DNA of 64,000 bases from UBA7672 sp030824255. Its GTDB lineage: Bacteria > Pseudomonadota > Alphaproteobacteria > Caulobacterales > Hyphomonadaceae. Below are positions 26,782 through 34,471 of this stretch, in pieces. The notes beneath the pieces were generated by a model, which was not told where the DNA came from, did not search any database, and worked only from the letters and a program-made list of their open reading frames with translations. A program made the translations under genes and the position numbers. Where the stretch lies: contig OW818686.1 of the NCBI GenBank assembly GCA_942493305.1, positions 372,001 through 436,000 of the forward strand, given 5' to 3'. Each line of letters starts with the position of its first letter. Position 1 is the first letter of the stretch.

Positions 26782-26979
26782 ATGAACGCGAAGTCGGACG
26801 CGATCGTTTTCCTGCAATCGGCCATCAGCCAGTATGGCGAGCAGATCGACGCCCTGCAGCGCGCCGTGGGCGAGAACGCCGCCAACCTTGTCGAACGCAC
26901 CAGGATCAGAATGCAGCAGGACCAGATCCGCGCCCTGATCGAAGACGCGGCGCAGTTGCTGTCGCAACTGACGGGCTAG
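26782..26979 (+). CDS. Small unknown helical protein
   Basis: 65 aa: MNAKSDAIVFLQSAISQYGEQIDALQRAVGENAANLVERTRIRMQQDQIRALIEDAAQLLSQLTG, read here in segments; it is entirely helical with heptad spacing and no membrane segment. ATG, no strong ribosome site. Not recognised. Confidence 0.5.
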   Translation: MNAKSDAIVFLQSAISQYGEQIDALQRAVGENAANLVERTRIRMQQDQIRALIEDAAQLLSQLTG

Positions 26980-27010
26980 ATCATTCAGCGCGCGCACGTG
27001 GCGCGATCCG

Positions 27011-27075
27011 GCCGCTGCGCGGCCAGCCCTTCCGTCATGCTTCGCATGTCGCGTTTCTCACCTTCGGCGGGACAG
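27011..27075. repeat. Bipartite hairpin repeat, copy 1
   Basis: Hairpin GGCCGCTGCGCGGCC, then CATGC-TTC-GCATG and a second degenerate stem (CTCACCTTCGGCGGG) followed by ACAGCAC. The order CATGCTTCGCATG, CGC-TT, stem, ACAGCAC corresponds element by element to copy 3 at 45954. It lies between two convergent genes. Confidence 0.6.
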
Positions 27076-27087
27076 CACCCGTCTGAG

Positions 27088-27879
27088 CTAGCCGAGTTGT
27101 GCGGCGAGCCAGATGCGCAGCGGGTTGGCGGGGTCTGACAGCAGCTTTGCCACCATGGCGAGGCAGATGATGACCAGCAGCGGGCGGATGAGCCTGGGCC
27201 CGAAGCGCATTGCGGCATGGGAGCCGAGCCAGCCGCCGATCACCTGCCCCACCGCCATCATCAGGCCGAGCATCCAGAGAACGTGGCCGCCGACAGCGAG
27301 CACGACGACCGACACAACGTTGCTGGCGAGATTGAGCGCCTTGGTGTGGGCGGTGGCGCGCGTGAGGCCCATGCCGCGAAGGGCCACTAAGCTGAGCGCG
27401 AAGAAGGAGCCTGTGCCGGGACCGAAGAAGCCATCGTAGAAACCTATGCCGCCGGCGACCATGGCGTAAGCGGCGGGTTTCATGCGGGCGTGCGCATCCT
27501 CGTCGCTCGCCTTCGGGCCGAACAGGAAATACATCGCGATCGCCGCGAGCAGCAGCGGCAGCAGGACCATCAGCCAGGTCGCGTCCACGAACATGATGGC
27601 GGTGGAGCCGAGCATCGCGCCAACGACTGTGGCGATGAGCGGCCAGAGGATGAGACGGAAATCGATCCTGCCCCGGCGCCAGTAATTCCACGTCGCGGCG
27701 GCCGTGCCGAAACTGCCTTGCACTTTATTCGTGGCGATGGCGGCGACGGGGTTTATCCCCGCCGCCAGCAGCGCGGGCACGGTGATCAGACCGCCGCCGC
27801 CGGCAATCGCATCGACAAAGCCGGCAGCCGTTGCGGCCACGACCAGCATCGCGATGACTTCCGGCGTGAGATCGAGCAT
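27088..27879 (-). CDS. TSUP family permease (TauE/SafE)
   Basis: 263 aa with about eight membrane segments; typical motifs IAGGGGLITVPALLAAGINPVAAIATNKVQGSFGTAAATWNYW (N-terminal) and GFYDGFFGPGTGSFFALSLVALRGMGLTRATAHTKALNLASN (C-terminal), an internal duplication characteristic of the family. The family exports sulfonates, sulfite or related anions or imports them; no sulfur gene is adjacent, so substrate is open. Confidence 0.9.
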   Translation of the reverse strand: MLDLTPEVIAMLVVAATAAGFVDAIAGGGGLITVPALLAAGINPVAAIATNKVQGSFGTAAATWNYWRRGRIDFRLILWPLIATVVGAMLGSTAIMFVDATWLMVLLPLLLAAIAMYFLFGPKASDEDAHARMKPAAYAMVAGGIGFYDGFFGPGTGSFFALSLVALRGMGLTRATAHTKALNLASNVVSVVVLAVGGHVLWMLGLMMAVGQVIGGWLGSHAAMRFGPRLIRPLLVIICLAMVAKLLSDPANPLRIWLAAQLG

Positions 27880-27950
27880 AGGCGTGCGATATCGCGGCGA
27901 TGCGCTGCGGCCAATGGATAGAGCGTCGCAATCGCGCGGCGTTGGATATC

Positions 27951-28001
27951 CGCCTGCTTTGCGGGCAGCGCCTTCCCCACGCTTCGCGCGGGGCAGGATG
28001 A
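27951..28001. repeat. Bipartite hairpin repeat, copy 2
   Basis: GCCTGC-TTT-GCGGGC followed by AGCGCCTTCCCC-ACGC-TTC-GCGC-GGGGCAGGAT. The second half, CGCCTTCCCC...GCTTCG...GGGGCAGGA, is shared base for base with copy 3 at 45968-45996. It stands just upstream of the permease gene and beside a 14-base tandem repeat. Confidence 0.65.
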
Positions 28002-28016
28002 TCTCCGCTTTTCGGG

Positions 28017-28058
28017 CTCAGCTTGTCGGCCTCAGCTTGTCGGCCTCAGCTTGTCGGC
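28017..28058 (+). repeat. Tandem repeat CTCAGCTTGTCGGC, three exact copies
   Basis: A 14-base unit repeated three times without mismatch in the gap between the permease and the small gene at 28083. Probably a replication-slippage product; no function seen. Confidence 0.9.
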
Positions 28059-28082
28059 AGCATCAGGCGCTCAGGCGCGCGA

Positions 28083-28259
28083 TCAGATCGCGTCGAGGCC
28101 TTCCATGAGCATGGGGTCGATCTCGACGCGCTTGCCCTTTCGGTATTCGCCCACGGTGCGTACGGCTTCGTCACGGCTGAGGCCCTGACGGAAGATGAGA
28201 CGCTCGATCAGCGTGCGCTCGTCGCGGCGTGCTTCCTCGGGTGTGCGTGTCTCGACCAT
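28083..28259 (-). CDS. Conserved-looking small protein
   Basis: 58 aa, below usual size cut-offs: MVETRTPEEARRDERTLIE, RLIFRQGLSRDEAVRTVGEYR, KGKRVEIDPMLMEGLDAI in consecutive segments. ATG 28259 has GGAG eight bases upstream. Helical, charged, without membrane span; the REEA-like helix then KGKRVEIDPML pattern suggests a domain of its own. Not recognised, but start, stop and codon usage are convincing. Confidence 0.65.
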   Translation of the reverse strand: MVETRTPEEARRDERTLIERLIFRQGLSRDEAVRTVGEYRKGKRVEIDPMLMEGLDAI

Positions 28260-28455
28260 GCGGAAACTCCGTTACAGACTCGTGGCGCGTTGCAAGCGCG
28301 ACCACAGGAAGCCCGTTAACCCCACGGGTCATCCATGCGCGCTGATATGGGGCGAAGATCGGGCAAATGAACGGCCCCGCGAAGAATTCTTGTTCCGCGT
28401 GCGATAGCCAGGCTTATGCAGACGTTAAGGATTTTCGCGTTGGCGCATATGCAAA

Positions 28456-28489
28456 GCGCCACCGGACCTTTGTGAAGGTTCGGTGGCGC
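28456..28489 (-). terminator. Terminator after aqpZ
   Basis: A 15-base stem with one G-T pair (28456-28470 with 28475-28489) and a four-base loop, followed on the minus strand by TTTGC. It stands 30 bases after the aquaporin stop. Confidence 0.65.
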
Positions 28490-28518
28490 CGCGTTCTGTC
28501 GAGCTATGCTGCAGTGCG

Positions 28519-29268
28519 TTATTTCTTCGCGAGGTTGGCGGCTTCCTCGGTCATCGCGATGGTGCTTGCCGCCGGAACGACATCGTCATCAGCGACGAGT
28601 GTGCGGCTGCGGAAGAGCAGCGCGGCGAGGCCTGCGCCAACCAGCGGGGCGATGATGAAGAGCCAGAGCTGGCCCAGCGCCGCGCCCTGCACGAAGATGG
28701 CGGGGCCGAAGGAGCGCGCGGGGTTCACCGAAACGCCCGTCACCTGAATGCCGACGATGTGAATCACCGTGAGGGTGAGGCCGATGGCGAGGCCGGCGAG
28801 GATGGAGGGCGAGCCCTTCTGCGTGACACCAAGGATGACGACGAGGAACAGGAAGGTGGCCACGATCTCGAAGATGAGGGCGGCTGTCATCGAATATTCG
28901 CCGAGATAGCCGGGGCCGAAACCATTGGCCCCGAGGCCGTTGATGGCGATGTCGTAGTCGGCCTTGCCGCTTGCGATGAGATAAAGAACGCCGGCGCCGA
29001 TGCCCGCGCCGACGAACTGCGCGACCCAGTACTGCACCATTTCGGCGGCGCTCATGCGGCCGGCGAGGAATGCGCCGAACGAGACGGCGGGATTCACATG
29101 GCAGCCCGAGACGGGACCGATGCCATAGGCCATCGCCACGATCGCAAGACCGAAGGCGAACGAGATGCCGAGCTGGCCGACAATGTCCGAGCCTGCGAGC
29201 ACGGCCGAGCCGCACCCGAAGAACACGAGCGTGGCCGTTCCAATCATCTCCGCGACGATTTTCTTCAT
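28519..29268 (-). CDS. aqpZ: Aquaporin Z
   Basis: 249 aa, six membrane segments with the two NPA loops HVNPAVSFGA and SVNPARSFGPAI; MKKIVAEMIGTATLVFFGCGSAVLAG is a typical start. Members with His and Arg in the selectivity filter conduct water; PARS plus SGCHVNPA fits the AqpZ branch, not glycerol facilitators. Inner membrane, single-gene transcript. ATG 29268 with AAGGGAC-type site. Confidence 0.93.
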   Translation of the reverse strand: MKKIVAEMIGTATLVFFGCGSAVLAGSDIVGQLGISFAFGLAIVAMAYGIGPVSGCHVNPAVSFGAFLAGRMSAAEMVQYWVAQFVGAGIGAGVLYLIASGKADYDIAINGLGANGFGPGYLGEYSMTAALIFEIVATFLFLVVILGVTQKGSPSILAGLAIGLTLTVIHIVGIQVTGVSVNPARSFGPAIFVQGAALGQLWLFIIAPLVGAGLAALLFRSRTLVADDDVVPAASTIAMTEEAANLAKK

Positions 29269-29471
29269 GTCCGTCCCTTCCCCAAGGCACCGCGGGCATG
29301 CGGCTGGCGCACCCTAAGCCTGCGTCGCGCCGGGGCGCCATTGGCCGGCGCAAATAATCCGCGTGGAGATTGGGGGCGTGGAGGGACTCTTGCGCGAACC
29401 GGCGCGATGTTCTAGTTTTGTTCTGTTGATTGATTCGCTGTTTGTTCTAGCAGTTCAGGAGGCCTACCACC

Positions 29472-29831
29472 ATGCAGGGCTATGTAACGCTGGATACCCG
29501 CGACCTTCCCCGCGCGGTGAAGTTCTACGAGCCGATCGCCCGGGAGCTGGGCGTGCGGCGGGCCGTGGAGACGCGCGATGGGGTAGCCTGGGGCCTGCCG
29601 GGATCGCCCGCCAGCATCAGCGTGGAGGCCTCACGGGGCGGCGCGGCGAGCTGCGGGACGGTGGCGCTTCAGGCGGAAGACCCGGAACAGGTGCAGCGGC
29701 TGTATGCGCTGGCCATTGCGCAGGGCGGATGCGGGGAGGCTGCGCCTGCAGCCCGCGGCGGATATTTCGCAGCGTGCTTCCGTGACCCGGACGGCAACCG
29801 CCTCAACGCCTTCTGCGTGACGCAGCACTGA
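29472..29831 (+). CDS. VOC (glyoxalase/bleomycin-resistance) family protein
   Basis: 119 aa: MQGYVTLDTRDLPRAVKFYEPIARELGVRRA starts the first beta-alpha-beta-beta-beta unit, FAACFRDPDGNRLNAFCV ends the second. Metal-binding positions are only partly kept, so activity is unknown. ATG 29472 follows AGGAGG. Single gene. Confidence 0.85.
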   Translation: MQGYVTLDTRDLPRAVKFYEPIARELGVRRAVETRDGVAWGLPGSPASISVEASRGGAASCGTVALQAEDPEQVQRLYALAIAQGGCGEAAPAARGGYFAACFRDPDGNRLNAFCVTQH

Positions 29832-29904
29832 GGCTTGTCTGATCGTGATTTGCAGCGAAGGGCTGTCTTTGGCGTTGTGCCAAGGACAGCCTGGAGCGTG
29901 AGCC

Positions 29905-30021
29905 ATGTACATCGTGCCGTGGATTTTCCGTATTGCGCTGGCGGTGTTCCTGCTGGTGGCGGCGGGCGCGATGCTGCTGACCATCATGGGCGTTGATGTG
30001 GGACTGCTGCGGAACACGTGA
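29905..30021 (+). CDS. Small single-span membrane protein
   Basis: 38 aa: MYIVPWIFRIALAVFLLVAA then GAMLLTIMGVDVGLLRNT, one long hydrophobic span. ATG 29905 is preceded by GGAG. Too short for most callers. Comparable tiny membrane proteins modulate larger complexes, but no partner is evident. Confidence 0.5.
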   Translation: MYIVPWIFRIALAVFLLVAAGAMLLTIMGVDVGLLRNT

Positions 30022-30129
30022 GCGCGCCCTGCCCGATCACATCTGCTCGGGTGTATATGGATGAAAACGGGCAATACTGGCAGGATCGCGCATCCGGACG
30101 GCCCCAGGTCCGGGACAAGAGGAGCTGTC

Positions 30130-30552
30130 ATGAAGAGGTTGATTGCGTCATCTCTCGTAGCCCTTGCGACGCTCGCGGGCGCCATCTCGATGCCGGCGGC
30201 GGCAGACCCGGAAGCCAGGACGGAGCTGGTCGCGCTCGACGGAACGAGCGTGGACAAGCTGCGACTGCGGCATGGGTTCGACGGCGTGTGGGTGGTCGAC
30301 ACCCAGACCATCCTCTACCGCGACACGACGCGCGACTATTACGTGGTCAGCCTGAAAGCGGCGTGTGACTCGCTCTCGCTGCGCAGCCGGTCATTCCATT
30401 TCTATCCGGGCTGGACGTGGCCGCTGAAGGCGGAACGCTCCTATGAGGTGCGTCCGCAGGTCGGGTCGTCGTGCGATGTGGCGAAGATCGCGCAGGTGGA
30501 CGATGCGAAGGCCGACTCGCTGCGCGAAGCGTCGCTCCGGCGCGTCTGGTAG
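30130..30552 (+). CDS. Secreted DUF6491-like protein
   Basis: 140 aa with a signal peptide (MKRLIASSLVALATLAGAISMPAAA). The body contains VDTQTILYRDTTRDYYVVSLKAACDSL and ends CDVAKIAQVDD, the pattern of the DUF6491 family (a Cys pair, LYRD-x-x-x-x-YYV-x-L). Periplasmic, function unknown. ATG 30130 follows GGAG; an upstream in-frame ATG at 30061 would spoil the signal peptide. Confidence 0.7.
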   Translation: MKRLIASSLVALATLAGAISMPAAADPEARTELVALDGTSVDKLRLRHGFDGVWVVDTQTILYRDTTRDYYVVSLKAACDSLSLRSRSFHFYPGWTWPLKAERSYEVRPQVGSSCDVAKIAQVDDAKADSLREASLRRVW

Positions 30553-30627
30553 CGACGGCGGCAGCGCCCAAAACGGGCCGTTTTGCGCGAGTTTCCGGCC
30601 TGAATGCGCCGCGCCGCTGATCGTTGT

Positions 30628-30655
30628 TTGCGGTTAAGGTTTTAGCGCCTATATT
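30628..30655 (+). promoter_or_regulatory. Promoter of the tmRNA gene
   Basis: TTGCGG and TATATT with a 16-base spacer, placed so that transcription would begin about 30661, just before the GTTCC-GCAA-GGAAC hairpin. Confidence 0.55.
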
Positions 30656-30660
30656 CACCT

Positions 30661-30950
30661 CGTTCCGCAAGGAACTATGGCGATAAACCCTCGTGTAATA
30701 AGCAGACCGGACCCGGGGGCAGTGCCCGGCGGCTCCACCAGATTTTTCCCCGGGATCGTTGCCCGGCTGTCTGGGGCCGACACAGGATCGACGGATGTGT
30801 AAAGACGAAGACTTTGCCCGCCTGGGCCCCGACAGAAGCCCATTGCAATAGTTGCCAACGACAACTTTGCTCCGGAAGCTCGCCTCGCTGCGTAATGCAG
30901 CTGGTGAATTCCAACCTTAAGTCCTTAGCTCTAGCAAGCTAAGGCGGGGC
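30661..30950 (+). ncRNA. ssrA: Two-piece (permuted) tmRNA
   Basis: The acceptor half comes first and ends CGGCTCC-A-CCA at 30740, preceded by the T-arm CCGGG-GGCAGTG-CCCGG. A 32-base internal segment follows; the coding half starts GGGGCCG at 30773. GGGGCCG pairs with CGGCTCC including a G3-U wobble, the alanine identity element. Resume codon GCC at 30854 opens ANDNFAPEARLAA and stops with TAA at 30893-30895, so released peptides get A-ANDNFAPEARLAA. The order proves the circularly permuted gene of alphaproteobacteria. The 3' end of the coding half is approximate. It rescues stalled ribosomes; ClpXP with SspB (35963) degrades tagged proteins. Confidence 0.95.
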
Positions 30951-30952
30951 TC

Positions 30953-30990
30953 GGGGCGGCGCCTGGCAACAGAAGCCGCCCCACTTTATT
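30953..30990 (+). terminator. Terminator of ssrA
   Basis: GGGGCGGC (30953-30960) pairs with GCCGCCCC (30975-30982), followed by ACTTTATTT. A further stem CTTAGCT/AGCTAAG lies at about 30923-30943. Confidence 0.8.
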
Positions 30991-31028
30991 TCACTACATT
31001 GGATCAGCGCTGCGCATAGCCACGCGGC

Positions 31029-31820
31029 TCAGGATTCAGCCTTGTCCAGGAGCGACAGTACCGACCGGATTTCCTTGAGCTGCTCGCGCGAATAGTTGCC
31101 AAGCTCGGATTGATAGGAAAGCCACGACTGAAGCTCGGCTTCAGCAAGCTGGAGCGCAGCCCAGTCATAGGCGACAACCGCATCGGGGCCTGCCCAATCG
31201 TCAATATCGGCGCTCCATGCGACGGCTTTCAGGAAGCTGGAGTCAGGGGCGAGGATCGCCGCAACCGCATTGGGCATCTTGCGGGCGTAGCGCTCCGAAT
31301 AGTCGCTGTAACGCGCCAGCGACTTCCGCAGATCCGGATCGTGCAGGCGCGACAGACCGCCTATCGCGACAAGCTCCTGATACGTGGTCGACAACGCCGG
31401 CGCATCCCAGATGTATTGCGCATCGCGAAGGGTGATCCGGAAAGCCGCATCGTCCTCCGGCGGCGCGTCGGCGCGCAGGGTCTCGATAATCTGGCGTGTG
31501 CTGCGCACGGTGGCGTCGAAACTTTTCACGGCGCCAGCAAGGTCAGCTTCGACCGACCTGAACTCTTCCCCCAGACGCACGAGCATGGCGCGTTCAATGT
31601 CGGCCTGCTGGCGTGTCTCATTCCAGCTGGTGAGCTGGAACCCCAGGAAAACGCCGAAAACCACGACCAGGAACTCGATGCCAATAGCCACCCAATGCTG
31701 GTTGCGCAGGTGATGCGCGATCCGGCCAAGCGGCGTGACTGGGCCGCTGCTCACCTGCTCGACAGCGACGCTCGGTTGCGTCTCTGCAAGCACTGCTGGT
31801 GGTTGCTCGATACTGGTCAT
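31029..31820 (-). CDS. Unknown single-span membrane protein (DUF6090-like)
   Basis: 263 aa. After a 40-residue cytosolic lead there is one membrane segment (residues about 44-63, VAIGIEFLVVVFGVFLGFQL) ending TSWNE, the hallmark of a family in which the span ends in Q-x-x-x-WNE. A long helical domain follows (RRQADIERAMLVRLGEEFRSVEADLAGAVKSFDATVRSTRQII). No enzyme motif. Convergent with ssrA. Confidence 0.7.
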   Translation of the reverse strand: MTSIEQPPAVLAETQPSVAVEQVSSGPVTPLGRIAHHLRNQHWVAIGIEFLVVVFGVFLGFQLTSWNETRQQADIERAMLVRLGEEFRSVEADLAGAVKSFDATVRSTRQIIETLRADAPPEDDAAFRITLRDAQYIWDAPALSTTYQELVAIGGLSRLHDPDLRKSLARYSDYSERYARKMPNAVAAILAPDSSFLKAVAWSADIDDWAGPDAVVAYDWAALQLAEAELQSWLSYQSELGNYSREQLKEIRSVLSLLDKAES

Positions 31821-31973
31821 GGATACCCCAGCATAGTCATTCCATGGCCTACACAGGGATTCAACGGGATTCAGGGATGGCGATATCCGCAGGCGATGAT
31901 GGTTGTCCGCTCGTATGATTTCTCCTCGGCCGCGGCAGCACTACATTGCGTGCAGGAACGAAGGAGACACACC

Positions 31974-32414
31974 ATGAAACGCACCGCTGAAGCTGTCTGG
32001 TCCGGCGGACTGAAGGACGGCAAGGGATCGATCTCGATGCAGAGCGGGGTGCTGAAAGACAGCCCCTACACGTTCAAGGCGCGCTTCGAGGATGAGAGCG
32101 GCAAGTCGGCGACCAATCCGGAAGAGCTGATCGCGGCGGCGCATGCGAGTTGCTTCACGATGCAGCTGTCCTTCTTCCTGGCGGAGGCCGGGCATCCGGC
32201 AGCGAAGCTGACGACGTCATCGGAAGTGACGGTCGGCCCCGTCGAGGGCAAGGGCAACACGATTTCGAAAAGCGCGCTCACGCTGCGCGGCGATGTGCCG
32301 GGCATGAGCGAGGAGCAGTTCCTCGAACTGGCGAACAAGGCCAAGGCGAGCTGCCCGGTATCCCGCGCGCTGGAAGCGATCGAGATCACGCTGGATGCAA
32401 AGCTGGAGAGCTGA
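31974..32414 (+). CDS. OsmC-family peroxiredoxin-like protein
   Basis: 146 aa. The two reactive Cys sit in AAHASCFTMQLSFFL and KAKASCPVSRAL, as in OsmC/Ohr enzymes that reduce organic hydroperoxides; the KRTAEAVWSGGLKDGKGSI start and TSSEVTVG...ISKSALTLRGDVPG strands fit OsmC rather than Ohr. Cytosolic. AAGGAG lies nine bases before the ATG. It is convergent with the next gene. Confidence 0.92.
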   Translation: MKRTAEAVWSGGLKDGKGSISMQSGVLKDSPYTFKARFEDESGKSATNPEELIAAAHASCFTMQLSFFLAEAGHPAAKLTTSSEVTVGPVEGKGNTISKSALTLRGDVPGMSEEQFLELANKAKASCPVSRALEAIEITLDAKLES

Positions 32415-32417
32415 GGA

Positions 32418-32981
32418 TCAGGCGCCCGAAATGACGCCATAGCTTTCGCCTTCGGCGATCGGCACGATGACGTGGCGAACGCCGTAGGCGAGGCTGTCGA
32501 GCGAGCGCGCTTCGCCGAAGGGCCACTCGTCCTCGATGACGATCAGAACGTACTGGTCGCCGATCATCAGGCGGGTCGCGGCCTGGATGGCGCCGGGCAC
32601 GAGGGCCGCTTTCTGCAGGACGAGATAGCTTTCGCCCCCGCGCGTATCCCAGCGGCCGAGTCCGTCGAAAATATCCGACTCCGTATCGACGGGTGGGGCG
32701 AGCGGATCGTGCGCGACGAGACAGAGATGCGCCGCTGATTTGCTCTGTGCGATGATCCAGGTGTCGAGCCATTCATTTGCGTCGCCAGTGTTGGCGATGC
32801 GGCTCGCGGGACCGGTGAGGATTTTCTCGGCTTCGGTTTCGGCGGGGGCCAATGCCCATGCTTCGGGCTTCTGCCACCCTCGCCGGCATATGCAGCGACC
32901 GAGTTCTCCCGACTCCCACAACAATTGCTGGACATACCCCATCAGGTCTTTTGGGGCGGGGATGCGGGCCAGCGAACGCAA
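32418..32981 (-). CDS. Unknown protein cotranscribed with the P450
   Basis: 187 aa from a TTG at 32981 that follows AGGAG, which itself overlaps the P450 stop codon, so the two genes are translationally linked. The sequence has 22 aromatic residues, several Cys (GRCICRRGW), HLCLVAHDPLAPP, and beta-rich stretches (YVLIVIEDEWPFGEARSLDSLAYGVRHVIVPI). No known motif. It is probably an accessory of the P450, judged from position alone. Confidence 0.65.
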   Translation of the reverse strand: MRSLARIPAPKDLMGYVQQLLWESGELGRCICRRGWQKPEAWALAPAETEAEKILTGPASRIANTGDANEWLDTWIIAQSKSAAHLCLVAHDPLAPPVDTESDIFDGLGRWDTRGGESYLVLQKAALVPGAIQAATRLMIGDQYVLIVIEDEWPFGEARSLDSLAYGVRHVIVPIAEGESYGVISGA

Positions 32982-32990
32982 GAAGCACTC

Positions 32991-34370
32991 CTACCGGCGC
33001 TCGACGAAGAGCGGCATGCCTCCTTCGGGCCGGAGCGTGATACGAATATTTGGTTCTACCTTGTGATCGGCATTCGGAAGGAAGCGCAAGCCGCGTACCA
33101 GCGTGGCAAGCATCGCAACGGCTTCCATGTAGGCAAACTTCATTCCGATGCAGATACGAGGACCGGCGCCAAAGGGCATGTACTGGAAACGATGGAGCGC
33201 CTTGGCGCGATCAGGTGCGAAACGATCCGGATCGAAGAGTTCGGGGCGGTCCCACAGTGTTTCGTGGCGGTGCATCACGTAGATGAGGTTGAAGGCGAAA
33301 TCGCCCTTCTTCACCTTGGCGTCGCCGAGATCGATGTCTTCCATCGCCACGCGGTCGATGATGGAGACGGGCGGGTAAAGGCGCATCGCCTCCTTGATGA
33401 CCTGTTCGGTGTAGACAAGATCCTCGACCATCATGGCGTCGATCGGTTTGTCGCCGCAGACGTCCAGCACTTCGCGCAGCAGGCGGTCCTGCACATCAGG
33501 CGTATTGGCGATCAGGTAGAGCGCGAAAGTGAGCGTAAGCGCGGTCGTCTCGTGACCGGCGCCGATGAAGGTGACGACGTTGTCGCGCAGTTCGATGTCC
33601 GACAGGCCGCGATGGGTTTCGGGATCGCGCGCGGCGAGCAGCAGGCCGAGCAGATCCTTGCGTTCGGCGCCTGACGCGCGGCGCCGGTTGATGGCGTTGA
33701 CGGCGGACTTCTGGAGTTCGACCGCCCGGCGCCTGCCCTTGCCCCCCCATGGGCGCGGAACCCAGGGCGGCGTGCCGAACATATCCAGCATATCCGGCTT
33801 GCCCATATTCTCGATGTAGTCGGAGACGATGCGGGCCATGCGGTCATAGCCGAATTCAGGATCAGAGCCGCCGAGGATGGTTTCCACGATCACGTCGAGC
33901 GTGGCGTGCTGCATTTCCTGCATGACATCGACGGGCTGGCCCACGGGCATGGCATTGATGCGTTCGATGGTGTCCTGCGCTGATAGCGAGAACGCCGGTA
34001 CAAGCGCGCGCAGGGCGTCGATGCGGAAGGCGGGCGATGCGGCGCGGCGCTGGAACTTCCAGTGTTCGCCTTCGGACGTCAGCAGACCTTCGCCGAGCGC
34101 GGGGCCGACGAGCTTTTTCTGGAACTGCGATTTGCGAAAGATGTCGGCGTGGTCGAGGAAGACCGCCTTCATATGCTCCGGCTTGCGGAAATAGTGGAAG
34201 GTACGGCCGATCCATTTCACGCCGTGATATGGATTTTGATACATCGACTTCGGCCAGACGTAGAGCGGGTTCGCAATCATCTGGAGAAGGCCGCGCACGA
34301 GCGGCAGCGGCTTGTCAGGCGGGGTCACCGTCTGGGGGATGAAGTCAGGCATGTGGTGTGTGTCGGGCAT
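32991..34370 (-). CDS. Cytochrome P450
   Basis: 459 aa, a soluble P450. I-helix AGHETTA (about 265-271), K-helix EAMRLYPP with ExxR, and heme-binding FGAGPRICIG with Cys near residue 405. DPDRFAPDR precedes it, as expected. The N-terminal 30 residues are not a membrane anchor. Family CYP cannot be named; the ferredoxin partner is not adjacent. Start may be 34370 or the ATG at 34352; neither has a good ribosome site. Confidence 0.92.
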   Translation of the reverse strand: MPDTHHMPDFIPQTVTPPDKPLPLVRGLLQMIANPLYVWPKSMYQNPYHGVKWIGRTFHYFRKPEHMKAVFLDHADIFRKSQFQKKLVGPALGEGLLTSEGEHWKFQRRAASPAFRIDALRALVPAFSLSAQDTIERINAMPVGQPVDVMQEMQHATLDVIVETILGGSDPEFGYDRMARIVSDYIENMGKPDMLDMFGTPPWVPRPWGGKGRRRAVELQKSAVNAINRRRASGAERKDLLGLLLAARDPETHRGLSDIELRDNVVTFIGAGHETTALTLTFALYLIANTPDVQDRLLREVLDVCGDKPIDAMMVEDLVYTEQVIKEAMRLYPPVSIIDRVAMEDIDLGDAKVKKGDFAFNLIYVMHRHETLWDRPELFDPDRFAPDRAKALHRFQYMPFGAGPRICIGMKFAYMEAVAMLATLVRGLRFLPNADHKVEPNIRITLRPEGGMPLFVERR

Positions 34371-34471
34371 CGGGGACCGGTGGTTTTCCGCACACTACAT
34401 GGGAACGCCAGCGGACAGAATCCAAATCGCAACTGCCCGTGAGCCTCGCCCACACGGTTCGTGAGGGCTTC

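Noticed and set aside
30741..30772. The T-rich segment inside the tmRNA gene considered as a terminator
   Set aside because: It is the internal spacer that separates the acceptor and coding halves of the permuted tmRNA and is processed out; the pairing of GGGGCCG with CGGCTCC across it proves this.
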